Below, piece by piece: positions 1-11,158 of a stretch of 64,000 nucleotides of DNA (the stretch's first letter is position 1; each line of letters opens with the position of its first letter). Origin of the DNA: Epiperipatus broadwayi (lineage: Eukaryota > Onychophora > Udeonychophora > Euonychophora > Peripatidae); the NCBI GenBank assembly GCA_028023455.1, contig JAQFVV010012535.1:3126185-3190184 (forward strand), written 5' to 3'. A program made the translations under genes and the position numbers. The notes under the pieces are model-generated. The model worked only from the letters and a program-made list of their open reading frames with translations, was not told the origin of the DNA and made no database searches.

Positions 1-1029
1 TATTCCCAGTAATGGTTTGTGGTCAGTGATTGCTGTAAAATGCCTTCCATATAGATATTGGTGGAACTTTTTTATCCCAAAAATGATTGCCAAGGCTTCT
101 TTGTCTAGTTGACGATAGTTCTGTTCAGACCTTGATAATGTTCTTGAAGCATAAGCTATGGGTCATTCACCTTCATCTGTGGGGTGGCTTATTACTGCTC
201 CTACTCCATATTCTGATGCGTCAGTGGTTAATATTACCTGTTCATTGTTATTGTAGTTTATGAGTAGGTCATCTGATGTTAGCAAGCTTTTTGTCTTCTT
301 GAATGCATCTTCATGTATTCTATCCCAGCTCCACTTCCGGTTTTTCTCTAATAACTCGTATAACTTGCTGGCAATGTGGGCTTTCCCTTTAAGAAAACAT
401 TCAAAATATCCAATAAGGCCCAGGAAAGATTGTAATTCCTTGACATTCCGAGGTGTTTTTGCATTTTTAATAGCCCGTATCTTTTCAGGCATTGGTTTTT
501 TACCATTATTGGATATTATATGTCCTAGAAATTTAATTTCTGGAGTATTCCAGATACATTTTTCTTCATTTAGTCTGGCTCCTGATTTTGCTAGCTTTTC
601 ACAAACTTCACGAACCTTGCTCTGGAGTTCTGTCTCTGAATTTGCCATTATTAATATATCATCAAAGTAAGGTATCACACCATTTATTCCTCGTAGTAGT
701 TGGTCTATGTTTGATTGGAAAATATTTGGTGCGGTGGTAATTCCAAAAGGCAAACGGTTGTATTTAAATAGACCAAAAGGTGTAGTCAGTGTTAAGATCT
801 CTGCTGACTTTCCTGTTACTGGTATTTGGTGAAATGCAGCATTAAGGTCCAATTTTGCATAGTGAGTTGCTCCCCTGAGAGTGGCTAATACTTCACGCAC
901 GTTTGGCACTGGATAATTGCTTTTATTTAAAGCTGGGTTAACTGATATCCGGTAATCCCCACAAATACGTATACTGCCGTCTGACTTAGTAATGATTACT
1001 ATAGGTGTCGCCCACTCTGAGTTTTCCAT
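1..1029 (-). pseudogene. Ty3/gypsy pol: reverse transcriptase and start of RNase H (decayed, runs off left edge)
   Basis: This is the RT and RNase H part of a gypsy-type polyprotein, which copies element RNA into DNA. Visible RT motifs are LDLNAAFHQIP (motif A), LPFGITTAPNIFQ (motif B) and YFDDILI (catalytic box, with Phe where Val or Ile is usual), followed by FLGHIIS and the RNase H start TTDASEYGVGAV. The reading frame is open from 1,029 to 166 and hits a TGA at 163-165. The same frame then continues to position 1 with RNase H sequence ([14 protein letters not shown], then TDHKPLLGI). The TGA lies where a CGA arginine is expected, suggesting CpG decay. The frame is shared with the protease and zinc-knuckle segments. 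Integrase and the 3' LTR would lie left of the window. The closest group is the mag-like or K02A2.6-like metaviruses common in invertebrates; that assignment is from memory of the family. Confidence 0.93.
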
Positions 1030-1527
1030 AGGTGTTAATACCCCTTTATTTGTTAACTCTTCCAGTGCATTGGCTAGTTTTTCTCATTGCGCATATGGCA
1101 CTCTCTGTGGTTTACACAACACAGGCTTTGCATTCTCCCTAAGCTGTATTTCAGCTGGTTTTGTTCTATTTTCCCCTAGTTCTTTTTTAAACAATGACGG
1201 GAATGTATTGCGTATTTCCTTTTCAATCATAATTTTTTTTGTGATAGTTATTTTGATGCCCATAGGTTTAAACCAATTTCTTCCAATTATGGGGTTTGTT
1301 TTTCCGTGAATGATATATAACGGGAGATCGGCGATTTTGCTATTTGTTTGTACCGGAACAATAACTTTCTCGACTATTTCAATGTGTTTCCCATTTACGT
1401 CTTTTGCTATCAGATTTGTTTTTTCTAGATTACTGGTTCGATTGCGAAATTGCATTATTGTTTTCCAATCTCTATAAGCCATTAAAGATATTCCGGAACC
1501 GCTGTCAATTTCCATGGCAAATGGTCA
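1030..1527 (-). pseudogene. Ty3/gypsy protease and linker to RT
   Basis: This segment encodes a retropepsin-type aspartic protease that would mature the polyprotein. The active-site triad appears as DSG in MEIDSGSGISLM near 1,500, followed by a flap-like region and GRNWF near 1,275. In-frame TGA codons interrupt it at 1,525-1,527, just before the protease, and at 1,084-1,086, between the protease and RT. Reading through both gives continuous homology, so this was one pol frame. Both stops can be explained by single C-to-T or G-to-A changes. No separate start codon is needed. Confidence 0.82.
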
Positions 1528-1737
1528 GTCAAATATTTTTACTGACAACATTATTTGATCGTTATTAACGGTTTCCGTATTTTTAATTTCCACTTGCTTG
1601 TTTTTACACGCTTCCGCTAAGTGTCCTATTTTCCCGCAATTTCTACATTTACTCTTTTTCCATTTACACATTTTTGCTAAATGTCCGGATTTTCCACACC
1701 TGAAACACTTCATTTCGTCATTTCCGTTTAGTTCCAC
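1525..1737 (-). pseudogene. Ty3/gypsy nucleocapsid with two CCHC zinc knuckles
   Basis: This short segment carries two retroviral-type zinc knuckles, [14 protein letters not shown] and [14 protein letters not shown], both with complete C-C-H-C spacing. They bind the packaged element RNA. The segment is in the pol frame, while the capsid region before it is in another frame and ends at a TAA (1,743-1,745). This is either a frameshift mutation or a programmed gag-pol shift placed unusually early. It ends at the TGA preceding the protease. Confidence 0.85.
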
Positions 1738-1742
1738 GAGGT

Positions 1743-2293
1743 TTATTTGACGCCATTCTGCTGCCGTTGCGCTCTGGAATTTTTTGATTGCTCCATAGCC
1801 GCTTCGTGTGCGAGGCCCGTTTTGATCGCTGTTTTGTATGTAAGGTCATCGATTGTTAATAACTGCTCTCGGAGCCTCCCGTCAGACATGCCCCATAAGA
1901 ATTGCTGCAATAGTGCTTCTTCCAAATAATTCCCAAAAACACAATCTTTTGCTAACTCCTGTAGTGCAATATCGAATTTGCGAGTGTTTTCGCCTCTATT
2001 TTGCCTACGATTCTGGAAATGGAGGCGTGCTACATGTTTGGTTGGTTTGGGATCAAAATATTTTTGAAGTATATCCTGTAGTTCTGAATATTTCAGTTCT
2101 TCTGGTTTTTTCGGGTTACATAAATGATTTGCTGTTTTAATTACATCTGGACCCGCAAAATATAGTAGAGTGGCAATTTTTCTCTCGTCCTTTACAATTT
2201 TATTCATTAAAAGGTATTTATCTATGTGGCTTGCATATAGAGGCCATTCTGATTGTCTATGCATGTCAAATTCTCCAACGTTTACCTCACCAT
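1743..2293 (-). pseudogene. Ty3/gypsy gag (capsid region)
   Basis: The open frame from 2,264 to 1,743 gives about 173 residues typical of gypsy Gag: WPLYASHIDKYL near the N-terminus, a central ATLLYFAGPDV segment, and a major-homology-like stretch, FDIALQELAKDCVFG. Upstream sequence VNVGEFD is the usual beginning of these Gags and is in frame back to about 2,290. The natural ATG is probably at 2,293-2,291, but it is one frame off because of a small indel around the third codon. The protein forms the virus-like particle. Two frame breaks make the copy inactive. Confidence 0.8.
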
Positions 2294-2386
2294 GTTTAAT
2301 TTGAACGGCGTCACTTATGAATTTGTGAATTTTGGATTACTAGTTTCCCGATGTTTATATATTTCTGAATATCCTACTGGTTTGTT

Positions 2387-2396
2387 GACTGCGCCA
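2387..2396 (-). promoter_or_regulatory. Retrotransposon primer-binding site (tRNA-Ser type)
   Basis: On the minus strand this reads TGGCGCAGTC. This matches the complement of the 3' end of a serine tRNA including CCA, the primer used by several invertebrate gypsy elements. The next matching block, GTAGGAT, follows only after nine extra bases, so the site looks interrupted. It lies between the putative LTR and gag, where a primer site should be. Confidence 0.6.
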
Positions 2397-2402
2397 ATAA
2401 TA

Positions 2403-2727
2403 TGTCTTGAAGTTTGCCATGGAGGGTGGTCCAGAAGTTACACTATGGGTCGGATCAGGAGTATAAACACTGCGGGGATTATCCGGCCTTAATCGAGGCT
2501 CTCTATGTATCTTAGTTCTGCACTGCGCTATGATATCAAATTTCCCAAAGTTGTTGCCTTCTCCCTTGGCTCTTATATGCCTTCCAGATTATATTCTCCG
2601 ACGAGTAAATTATTCCTTCTTCCTGGCCGTGGAACTTAAGTGTGACTGCCGATTTCTGGGAAGGGTTTTTTTCTCTCTATATGGCTATTGTTCTCTAAAG
2701 TATATTTTTACCAATGAAATCTCTACA
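2403..2727 (-). repeat. Putative 5' LTR of the gypsy element (about 325 bp)
   Basis: Boundaries are inferred. On the minus strand the block begins TGTAGAG (near 2,727) and ends AAGACA (2,403), fitting the TG...CA rule, and the primer site follows after six bases. A TATA-like CATATAAGAG lies near 2,574-2,583, where an LTR promoter would be. The partner 3' LTR is outside the window, so the ends and the target duplication cannot be confirmed. Confidence 0.5.
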
Positions 2728-3795
2728 TTCTGAGAGCAAAAGCTTATCTCCAATCAGAAAGATCCACTTATAAATGTAAGTAAATTCTTATTAGATAAAA
2801 GTTATCAATTGCCCCAGGGATTTCTTGAATCTTTTAACCCGTATAATTTTAATCCAATTATATATATATAGCAGCCACATAAATAAGAATATTTAAAAAT
2901 AAAGTCAATCTATTTATGAAAGTAACAGAAATGTACTGCTATTAGAAGAAATCCTCATAGAATAATTGTTGATATCTATGAGAATCAATCAAACACAAAT
3001 ATTTGCAAAACTGTTCAATCTCCATTTAATTAGATCAAGAACAATAAACTATTTTTCAAATGTTTTAAAAGTTGCCTTAATGAAATTTATTTGCACTTAA
3101 AATTGTTTTTCTCAATTCCTTATCTACTCAAGAAGGATCAGAATAAAAGAATAAATTATCAAAACATTTAAATACAGGACTTTCTAATTGATTTTTTTAT
3201 TATCTTGCTATGTTTTCTTTCCTTATCTTTAGCCCTTCCTAAGAGAATTTTATGCATACCAAGTAAATTAAATTTGTTGAATTCAAACATATAGATATAT
3301 GCACATATACACTAGAATGTATTTTGTGAATGAATGGATTAGATATATATTTTATGTATCTTTATATTTTATGTATTTTTGAAAACATAACTAGATTAAG
3401 AGTTATTTGAAATATCTAAGCAATATTATTTTAACATTTTAAATACTTAAATACATTGTTTTCAGGATAAGTTGAAGAATTTGTTTGATGATGCTACATC
3501 AGTAAAGTTTGTACAAATTATTAACAAAGGTAGCATCATAAATTTAAGCCTTGTTAGCATGTATGTTTAAAGATAGGTTCCTTCTTTATTTTATTTGATG
3601 TTAGGATATGTAATTATATTTAGTCATAGAGAAATGAATTTGTCTTTGCCTAGTTCATAAGATATACACATATTTTGTAATTTTTTGTCTTGAACTATGT
3701 CTTATAAAGAAATAATTACAAGTCAGTTTGGATTCATCATTTGATAGGAACTTTTAGGTGCATAATTGAACATATATCCAAGAATTATGCATATA
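2728..3795. other. AT-rich intergenic DNA, nothing recognised
   Basis: There are no coding frames of interest, only short A/T runs and a TA-rich stretch near 2,862. I see no RNA gene or element boundary. Confidence 0.6.
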
Positions 3796-4995
3796 CACCT
3801 GGGTCTCATTTTATGCGATAGATAGGTTCCTCAGAAAACACGTGCAAACGAAATCGCGCAAAAGTAGATGTAACTTACATTGAAAAAGGGGGGATGTGGT
3901 CTGTGATTTTTCAAAATTCATGTAAAAGCAAAGCACCAATGTAAAATTACTTTAAAATTCGCACAAAAAAAAAATAAGGAAATAAAATATGACTAATAAA
4001 AAATTTCAAATTTGAAAAAAAAATGATACAAGACAAACTTTTTTTAACTGTAATATTTAATTTTTTTCAAAATAATATATATTTATGCATAATTTACAGT
4101 ACAGTAATTTAAATTTTTTATACATGTTTTAATTATTATCGCTATTTGCCCAAAAAGACATTCGTTTGCAAACTAGTAAAAAATCAGATTCTCATGTGAT
4201 GTGATATATTTGGCTTCTCCTTAAACGAAGTCAAGAATATGTCAGCAATTATTCTCACAAGAGAAAATACAACTAGCACCAAGTTCACTCTCATGTTGTG
4301 TTAATGATTTTCTGCTGACGACGACAATGATTTTATTAATTGTTTATGAACTTAGACTTATGAAAATAAAAAGACATTTATTAACCACTGCTGGGAAAAA
4401 TTTAATTAAAACTAACAACTAAAAATTAAATTCTTATTTTTGTCTTTAATTTTCAATTCTGTTTAAAAATTAAATTTTGTTTTACATCACATTAATTTCA
4501 AGTCGCCCAGTAAGTAATTTTTAAATTGTTAATTACAATTAAAAATCAGATTTTAATTTTTAATTGTGCCCACTGCTATTACTGACCTTTTAAAAATAAA
4601 CTTGTGGACACTAAATGATTAATAATTGATTACATTCTTTTTTAAAAAGCAAAAACAGAATGTGATTTAAAATGCAAAATTAACATGCGCAATGTTTGAA
4701 CAAATTTACATTATAATCTTGTAAAATTTAATGTGTGTGTACATAAAATGTGAAAATCATGATTTTAATTTTATTATTGCATAAAATTTTACTATTATAA
4801 AGCACTGAAAATATTGAAATTACTAAGATGAAGGTCGAATTCCAATAATGTGCTATTACTTTCAATATAACGTAAGTGCGCAAAATTTATTATTTAAAGT
4901 AATAGCGCATTATCGGACTTCGACTTCTGGTGAAAGATGAATCGTGTAACTTCAAAATCGTGTTAAATAAGTCCGCGTAAAAAGAGACCCAGGTA
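3796..4995. mobile_element. Non-autonomous DNA transposon with terminal inverted repeats (about 1.2 kb)
   Basis: The left end CACCTGGGTCTCATTTTATG and the right end, which reads TACCTGGGTCTCTTTTTACG when inverted, form roughly 22-bp inverted repeats with few mismatches. Both ends are flanked by TATA or TA, but the exact target duplication is uncertain. Subterminal sequence is also G/C-containing (CGCGCAAAAG on the left, GTCCGCGTAA on the right). The interior is AT-rich with no transposase frame. It carries a separate 93-bp imperfect hairpin at 4,833-4,925. The superfamily is not determined. Confidence 0.65.
4833..4925. repeat. Imperfect hairpin inside the 1.2-kb element
   Basis: The left arm contains GTCGAATTCCAATAATGTGC and the right arm inverts to GTCGAAGTCCGATAATGCGC. 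The arms are about 33 bases long with a loop of about 25 bases. It could be a nested insertion or a structural part of the host element. Confidence 0.65.
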
Positions 4996-5273
4996 TAATA
5001 ATAATTTATTTAGCATAATGTTTAATATATATATATATAATAAACTTTATTAAATTCTCTTTTTCCAGATGTACATCAGAAATTTATGAAACCAATTCAA
5101 GTTGACATTTCATTTATTGTATTTTGGGTAAACTACGATAATCAATTGTAAGTAACATATAATTCTCAAAATTAATAAATTATCATCTGTTAACATGAAT
5201 CTTAACATAAAAGGTAAATAAAAATTTATATAATTTTTTTATTAAATCTGCTCTTCTTTGTCATTGACATCTT

Positions 5274-5282
5274 CTTACTACA

Positions 5283-5378
<96 letters not shown>

Positions 5379-5497
5379 ACTGCTGCTGCTATTGCTACTG
5401 CTGCTACTACTACTACTACTACTACTACTATTACTACTACTACTACTACTATTATTATTATTGTTATTATTATTATTGTTGTTGTTATTATTATTTT
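5274..5497. repeat. Trinucleotide microsatellite (CTA)n with CTG and ATT variants
   Basis: A long run of CTA repeats, interrupted by CTG/CTGCTA units near 5,363-5,405, passes into ATT/GTT units up to about 5,497. It yields poly-Tyr/Cys or poly-Val/Ala frames that are artefacts of the repeat. Confidence 0.97.
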
Positions 5498-5813
5498 TTC
5501 ATTAATCATGATAATAAACTCTGGTCACATGATAGGCTTAAGAGGACAATGCAACATATTTGTCTTTGAGATTAAAGAACATTTAATTATTTAGGTATGT
5601 TTTGGAATTAATAAAATATCTCTTTGATTACAGAATATATATTTTAAGCCCATCTTTGTACATTTACATATATATGTTTGTATATAAATAATCTATAGAG
5701 ACATAAATAATTACTTTATTTTAATTTTCTTCATGTTTACCATTGTGTAAATTAATACTGAATGCAAAAGGTACATCCAATAGATATTTTCAGTAGTTGT
5801 GGGCAACATGCTC

Positions 5814-8700
5814 GATCGCCACCAAGCAATGCTGCGGTACCATCAACAACTAGCCCAAAGCTTGCAAGTGATAAATTTATATCCAAAAGTGGCTGAAAAT
5901 TGACAAATAAAAATGCCCGAGGCAATGTATATCCAAGAAATACATCGAAAGTACAAATTATAAAAAAAAATGCTGTAAAATTCAAATTAAAAAAAAAAAC
6001 AGAAATTGATGAAAATATGACAAAGACAGACACCCTAAAATAAAGAATTCTTCACTTAAATCAAAAAATAAAATTTCCTGAGGCAGTGTATATCCAACAA
6101 ATACATTGAAAGTACAAATTATAAAAAAAATTAAGAAAATGCTATAAAATTCAAATTAAAAAAAACAGAAATTGGTGAAAGTACGCAAACAAACAACAAT
6201 GGCGGAATGCGGGAAATACAAAAACAGAATTTTATCAAATTATTGAGCTTTCAATATTTGCAAACAATCAGATTTAAAAGCAATGTTTATATAAAAGTAA
6301 AAAGAATATTACATGAGAGAATCTATTTCTCAAATTAATTATCCCCTGCTTTGAAATTATGGGTTATCATCAAAAATAACTTAAACATAAAACCTACCCC
6401 TTTCCCCCAATGAAGAATTTCTATCCAAAAATAACTGAAATGAACAAATTAAATCAAACAAAGACTTCTAAAATACAAATTAAAAAAAACAAGTCCAAAA
6501 AACACTATGCCTCATGAAGAATTCGATCAAAAACAATTAAAATGCAAATACAGAATTTTTGTATTACTAGCAGGAAAGTCCTCTCCCCCCTCCCACATGA
6601 AGAATTATAACAAAAAATTGTAGTCACTGAATAACTTCAAAAATATTCATTTAATATTTAAAAAATAAAAAGACTATTTGCAAATAATAACTCACAACAC
6701 TTAAATACAGAGTAATACATAATAAGTAATTAAATATAATTATAGTAATTTATTATTTATTAATTAATAATTATAGCAAGTTTAAAATAAAAAGTTTAAA
6801 ATAATCATTGATTACAGTTGCAGAAAAAATATTATATTTATTGACAAGAATGTTACAAGATTTTATTTTAATAAGAATTTAAGTAATTAAGAATATTTAA
6901 ATAGAGTTTTAAAAATATATTTGTAGAAATATTACCAACTTTTTGTTCAAAGTTTAGTCCAGCACCATTTACACAATGATGAGTTGATCGATGTCCTGTC
7001 TTGTTTACAACTTTAAAATTTACCTTTCTATTGTTAAATTTTTTAACTTAGCATTTTTATCAAAGGTGAATAACAACAGATTATAAAAAATAATTTAACA
7101 AAACACTACCAAAGTTACTTTTTAGAAAGTTTCAGATTGAAATATAACATAATAGATCTGTCACACTTATATAATATCCCAATGCAATTTAAAATAATAA
7201 AGGACTTTTCGGCATTTCAACAAAGAGAAGATATTTTCTTTAAAATATACTTTAATATCATATTATGTGCGCACTGGTAATTATATATAAGATGCATATT
7301 TCATTCGTTTTATTTAAAGAAAGTTGCAAATTGAAATGTGATGTAATAGCTCTTTTTTACATTAAAAAAATATTGACACAAACAATTATTGGCAGAATAT
7401 ACTTCCACAAAATATAACACCCCAATGCAATTTAAAATAATTAAATGATTCTTCAGCATTTTGCCAAAAGAGAAAATATTGACTTAAAAATATACTTTAG
7501 TACTATATTCTGTGCATAGTAAATGTATATAAGATGCATATTTAATTATGTTTTATTTAAACAAAGTTACAAATGCATCTATATTTTTTAAGGTGAGAGG
7601 TCTATTTAAATGATATGCCATAATATTCTCAATTACTTAAAATTCTTGTTAAAATAAAATCTTGTAACATTCTTGCCAATAAATATAACTTTTTAATAAT
7701 TTTTCCTGTAACTGTAATCAATGATTATTTTAAACTTTCTATTTTAAACTTTCTATAATCTATGGCCATGTCTATTTTCTATTCTGATTATTTTATTCAA
7801 ATTCATATGTTATGATATGCCATAATTTCAAATCAGAGTATAATTAATGTAAGAAATTTTTGAGAAAAACAATTAGTAGCTCTTCTGATAAAAATAGCAG
7901 CTTTGAAATTATTCTAAGAGATAACAACAGATCATTTTTAAATATTGATGACCACCATTTTTCATTTTAATTCTTTGTGTGGGAGGGGGAGGGTATATCT
8001 GTTAGTTAGACACCAATGTTTGTTTTTGGATTTTATTTATTTTTGATCAAATTCTTGATGTATAACATTTTCTTGTTGTTCTTTTAATTTGTATTTTGTG
8101 CTGCTTTGAAGTCTGATCCCAGATGCATATTTGCAAATGTTGAAAGCTAAATATTGATGAAATTGTTTTTATAATTCCTGCTATTAATGGAGCCCCATCC
8201 TTCATTTTTTGACATTTACCATTAAACTTTTTGTATTTTTGTAATTCAAATTTCATAGCATTTTCTTATTTTTTTCTTAAATTTGTATTTTAGAACATTT
8301 TGTTCGATTTATTTTGCCTTAGGCATTTTACTTTGTCTATTTCAGCAATGAATTTTTCATTCTAGGGGGTGCTGGTTGCGTTTGACTTATTTTCCCTGAT
8401 TTCTGTTTTTGTAATTCAAATTTCATAGCATTTTCTTGTTTTCTTTTTTAAATTTGTATTTTTGAAGGATTTGTTGAATTTATTTTGCCTTAGGCATTTT
8501 GTATTTTACTTATTTATGTATTTTTACTAATTTTACATGTGTACTTTTTTAAAATTTACATATTATTTCACTTGTGTTTTTTATTTGATTTTTTACTTAC
8601 TTTTGATGGCTTGCCTTTGGCATTTTAATTTTAATTTTCCATCAATTACAGCAATTTTTGGATAGAAATTTATCACTTGCAGGTTTCTTGGTGGCGCTGC
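5814..8700. mobile_element. Large foldback element with internal tandem repeats (about 2.9 kb)
   Basis: The two ends are inverted copies of each other. GCAAGTGATAAATTT followed by ATCCAAAA near 5,862-5,890 is matched inverted at 8,655-8,681, and GCGCCACCAAG at 8,688-8,698 (inverted) matches CGCCACCAAG at 5,817. Both arms hold repeated units with the palindromic core TGCC(T/A)AAGGCA or a variant and with AAATGCTATAAAATTCAAAT (left near 5,900-6,170, right near 8,060-8,510). The arms continue inward: 6,785-6,900 is matched inverted by 7,631-7,750 (AAAATCTTGTAACATTCTTG). The centre has a direct duplication of about 240 bp (7,120-7,330 and 7,330-7,570). No transposase frame was found. This resembles FB- or Galileo-like foldback elements in architecture only. 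Confidence 0.7.
7120..7570. repeat. Direct tandem duplication in the centre of the foldback element
   Basis: Two diverged copies share CCCAATGCAATTTAAAATAA, then AGCATTT-type sequence, AAATATACTTTA, and TATAAGATGCATATTT, with a period of about 240 bp. Non-coding. Confidence 0.7.
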
Positions 8701-8744
8701 ACCATTGCCTAGTGGCTATAGTACACCACACCCAACAGTACCTG

Positions 8745-9436
8745 CTTAACAAACATTTTAAAGAATGAATTAATCACTTAGATAAGAAGGCAAATCTTGA
8801 GCATCACATATATCAGCAAAAAGAAATATTCCATTCACATTTATAATAGTTCTGATTACATTACTTGTATGCTAGTCTGTTCTTCAATAATCAAAAATAG
8901 TACAATAGTTAATAAATTATCACCAATATCTTTTTTTTTTTGACTAAATAATTTTCAGCCTGATTAAATGCTATTTGAAAATAAAATCAAAATAATTAAT
9001 TCCATTTTTAATCATTCTGTTTTTAATTATGAAACTTTCTTGGGTCAGAAGACATTTGTATTTTTGCCCTCTGCTGAAAAATTTTACGAACCTTTTTTTT
9101 AATTTTTATTTACAGCTTTACCATATACATATTTTCTAATATTTTCATTTCAAAAAAAAAATCAAAAAATGTCAGGATAATCAAACAATTGTCTTCAAAG
9201 TATACATGAATGGGTGCCTATTATGTGGTTGGTGATCTCAAACTTTGCAAGATTACTTCGAGAAAATATTATGATGGTCTAAAAACTTGATTTTTTGGAA
9301 AGTTTATGATAAAAAAAAATTCTAAAAGTTTATGATCATAATAATTCTTGGAAGTCATATATATATATTATTATTATTATTACATATTCATTTTTTACAG
9401 AGATGTTTTATTTTTAAATATAAATAAATACAATTT
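8745..9436. other. AT-rich intergenic DNA, nothing recognised
   Basis: The stretch contains homopolymer A and T runs and a short (ATT)n tract near 9,366-9,382. No coding or RNA signal was seen. Confidence 0.6.
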
Positions 9437-10915
9437 TAAATGAAGAAGTGAGACATGCAATTAAATGTATGAAGAAAGGAAAAGCTCCAATAATGATGGA
9501 ATTATAATTGAAATGTTAAAAAGCAGATGAAAAAAATAGAATTTTTTTTAACAATGTTATATACCAAATGTCTAAATGATAAATATGTACTAGATGATTG
9601 GAAGAATGCAGTAATAATATTAATATTTAAAAAAGGTGATAATGAAGATATTAAAAATTACAGACCTATCAGCCTTTTATCAGTTTTATACAAAATTTTT
9701 AACAAGATAATTACAACTCATCTACAAAGAACATTGTATATCCACCAACCAAGAGAACAAGCTAGATTTAAAAGTATTTTAGTACAGTAGATCATGTCCA
9801 GGTATTTAGAGAGGTTATAGAAGAACAAATGAATATGAGTTGTCATTATGCTTTGGTTTTGTAGATTATGAAAAGGCATTTGATTCTATAAACATTTTTT
9901 CAGTGATAAAAGTATTGGATCATCAAGGTATATGTCATATTTTAAAGAATATTTATAAAAATGCAACAGCAACAATTAGATTGCATAATGATACTGGAAA
10001 AGTCAGCATTGAAAAGGGTATAAGACAGGGTGACTCCATATCTCCAAAACTTTTTACAGCAGTTCTGCATGAAGTATTTTGTGGATTAAAATAGGAAGCT
10101 AAAAAGTGAAAATAAATGGAGATTATTTAAGTCATTTAGATTTTGAAGATGATATAGTTGTTTTTGCAAATAATGCTTTAGCACTACAGGAAATGTTGCA
10201 GGAGTTATCAGATGAAAGTAGGAAAGTAGGACTAAAGATAAATGTTAAAAAGACTAAAGTAATGTTTAATGGATTTTCTCAAAATATGAAAATAAAGATT
10301 GATTATGATGAGTTAGAAGAAGTTAACAGCTATAAATACCTTGGTCAGATTATTAATACAGATGGAAACATAATGATGAAATTAATCATAGAATTAAACT
10401 TGGTTGGAGTACTTTTGGTAGAAATAACTTGATATTAAAAGAAAACATGCCTGTGTTTTAAAAGGAAGGTTTTTAATAAATGTGTTTTACCAGATATTAC
10501 TTATGGATATGAGACTTGGACACTTAATAGAAGAGCAATACAGAGACTTCAGACCACTCTCAGAAGTATGGAGGGATGCATGTTGGGAGTAACAAGAAGA
10601 GATCGAAAACACAATATATGGATAAGAGAACATACAGGTGTCACTGACCTCATTGAAAAAATTAAAATCCTGAAGTGAAGTTGGGCTGGACATATTGCTA
10701 GAAGAGATGATAATAGATGGACAATTGAAATCTTAAACTGGATTTCAAAAGATTGTAAAAAGACCCAGAAAGAGACCACATGTGAGAAGGATAGATGAAA
10801 TAAAAAAGTGTGCAGGTGTGGTGTGGAGAAGAGAAGCTAAAGATCTGAGAAGATGGATTGAACTTGGAGAGACCTTCATCCTGCAGTGGATTGATAGTGA
10901 TCGATGATGATGACA
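9437..10915 (+). pseudogene. RTE-like LINE reverse transcriptase, 5'-truncated and broken (copy 1)
   Basis: This is the RT and C-terminal part of a non-LTR retrotransposon of the type often annotated as craniofacial-development-protein-2-like. It begins in the RT fingers (EEVRHAIKCMKKGKAP) and continues with NYRPISLLSVLYK, then motif A in GFVDYEKAFDS, motif B in IRQGDSISPKLFTAVL, a catalytic box that now reads FEDDIVVFA instead of FADD, and NSYKYLGQIINTD. A C-terminal region with the remains of ETWTLNRR and GHIARRDDNRW follows out of frame. Stops or shifts occur near 9,530, 9,788, 10,094 and 10,430 onward. The 3' end is a short GAT run near 10,900, matching the end of the copy at 60,462. The damaged catalytic Ala and the many breaks show it is dead. 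Confidence 0.88.
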
Positions 10916-11042
10916 TTCTTTTGAATATTGTTACCATAGAGATTATTGTCACAGAAAATACAATTGTCTAGAAATGATGTCATTCAATAGTCTGTTATAA
11001 TATTTAGCAATATTGTAAACATTACAAAAAATTTAAACTTTT

Positions 11043-11150
11043 TTTTTCATATGTCATAGCATCGGCCAGGACACAAACCCACAACCATCTGCAACCACCT
11101 ACTTGCTTGCATGGCAGCTGTGATACCTCTCGGCTAACAACACAAGACAA
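11043..11150 (-). mobile_element. tRNA-derived SINE, copy 1 (diverged)
   Basis: This is a copy of a roughly 108-bp SINE, with its 3' A-rich tail seen as a T run at 11,043 on the plus strand. It shares ATGTCATAGCATCGGCCAGG with the other copies, but the middle is scrambled. A direct repeat, AAACTTTT, flanks it (11,035-11,042 and 11,151-11,158) and is a plausible target-site duplication. Confidence 0.6.
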
Positions 11151-11158
11151 AAACTTTT

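Noticed and set aside
260-2492. Plus-strand frames opposite the gypsy element
   Set aside because: Shadows of the minus-strand gag-pol; the minus strand carries all retroviral motifs.
5258-5569. Poly-Tyr/Cys (plus) and poly-Val/Ala (minus) frames
   Set aside because: Products of the CTA/ATT triplet repeat, with no flanking coding sequence.
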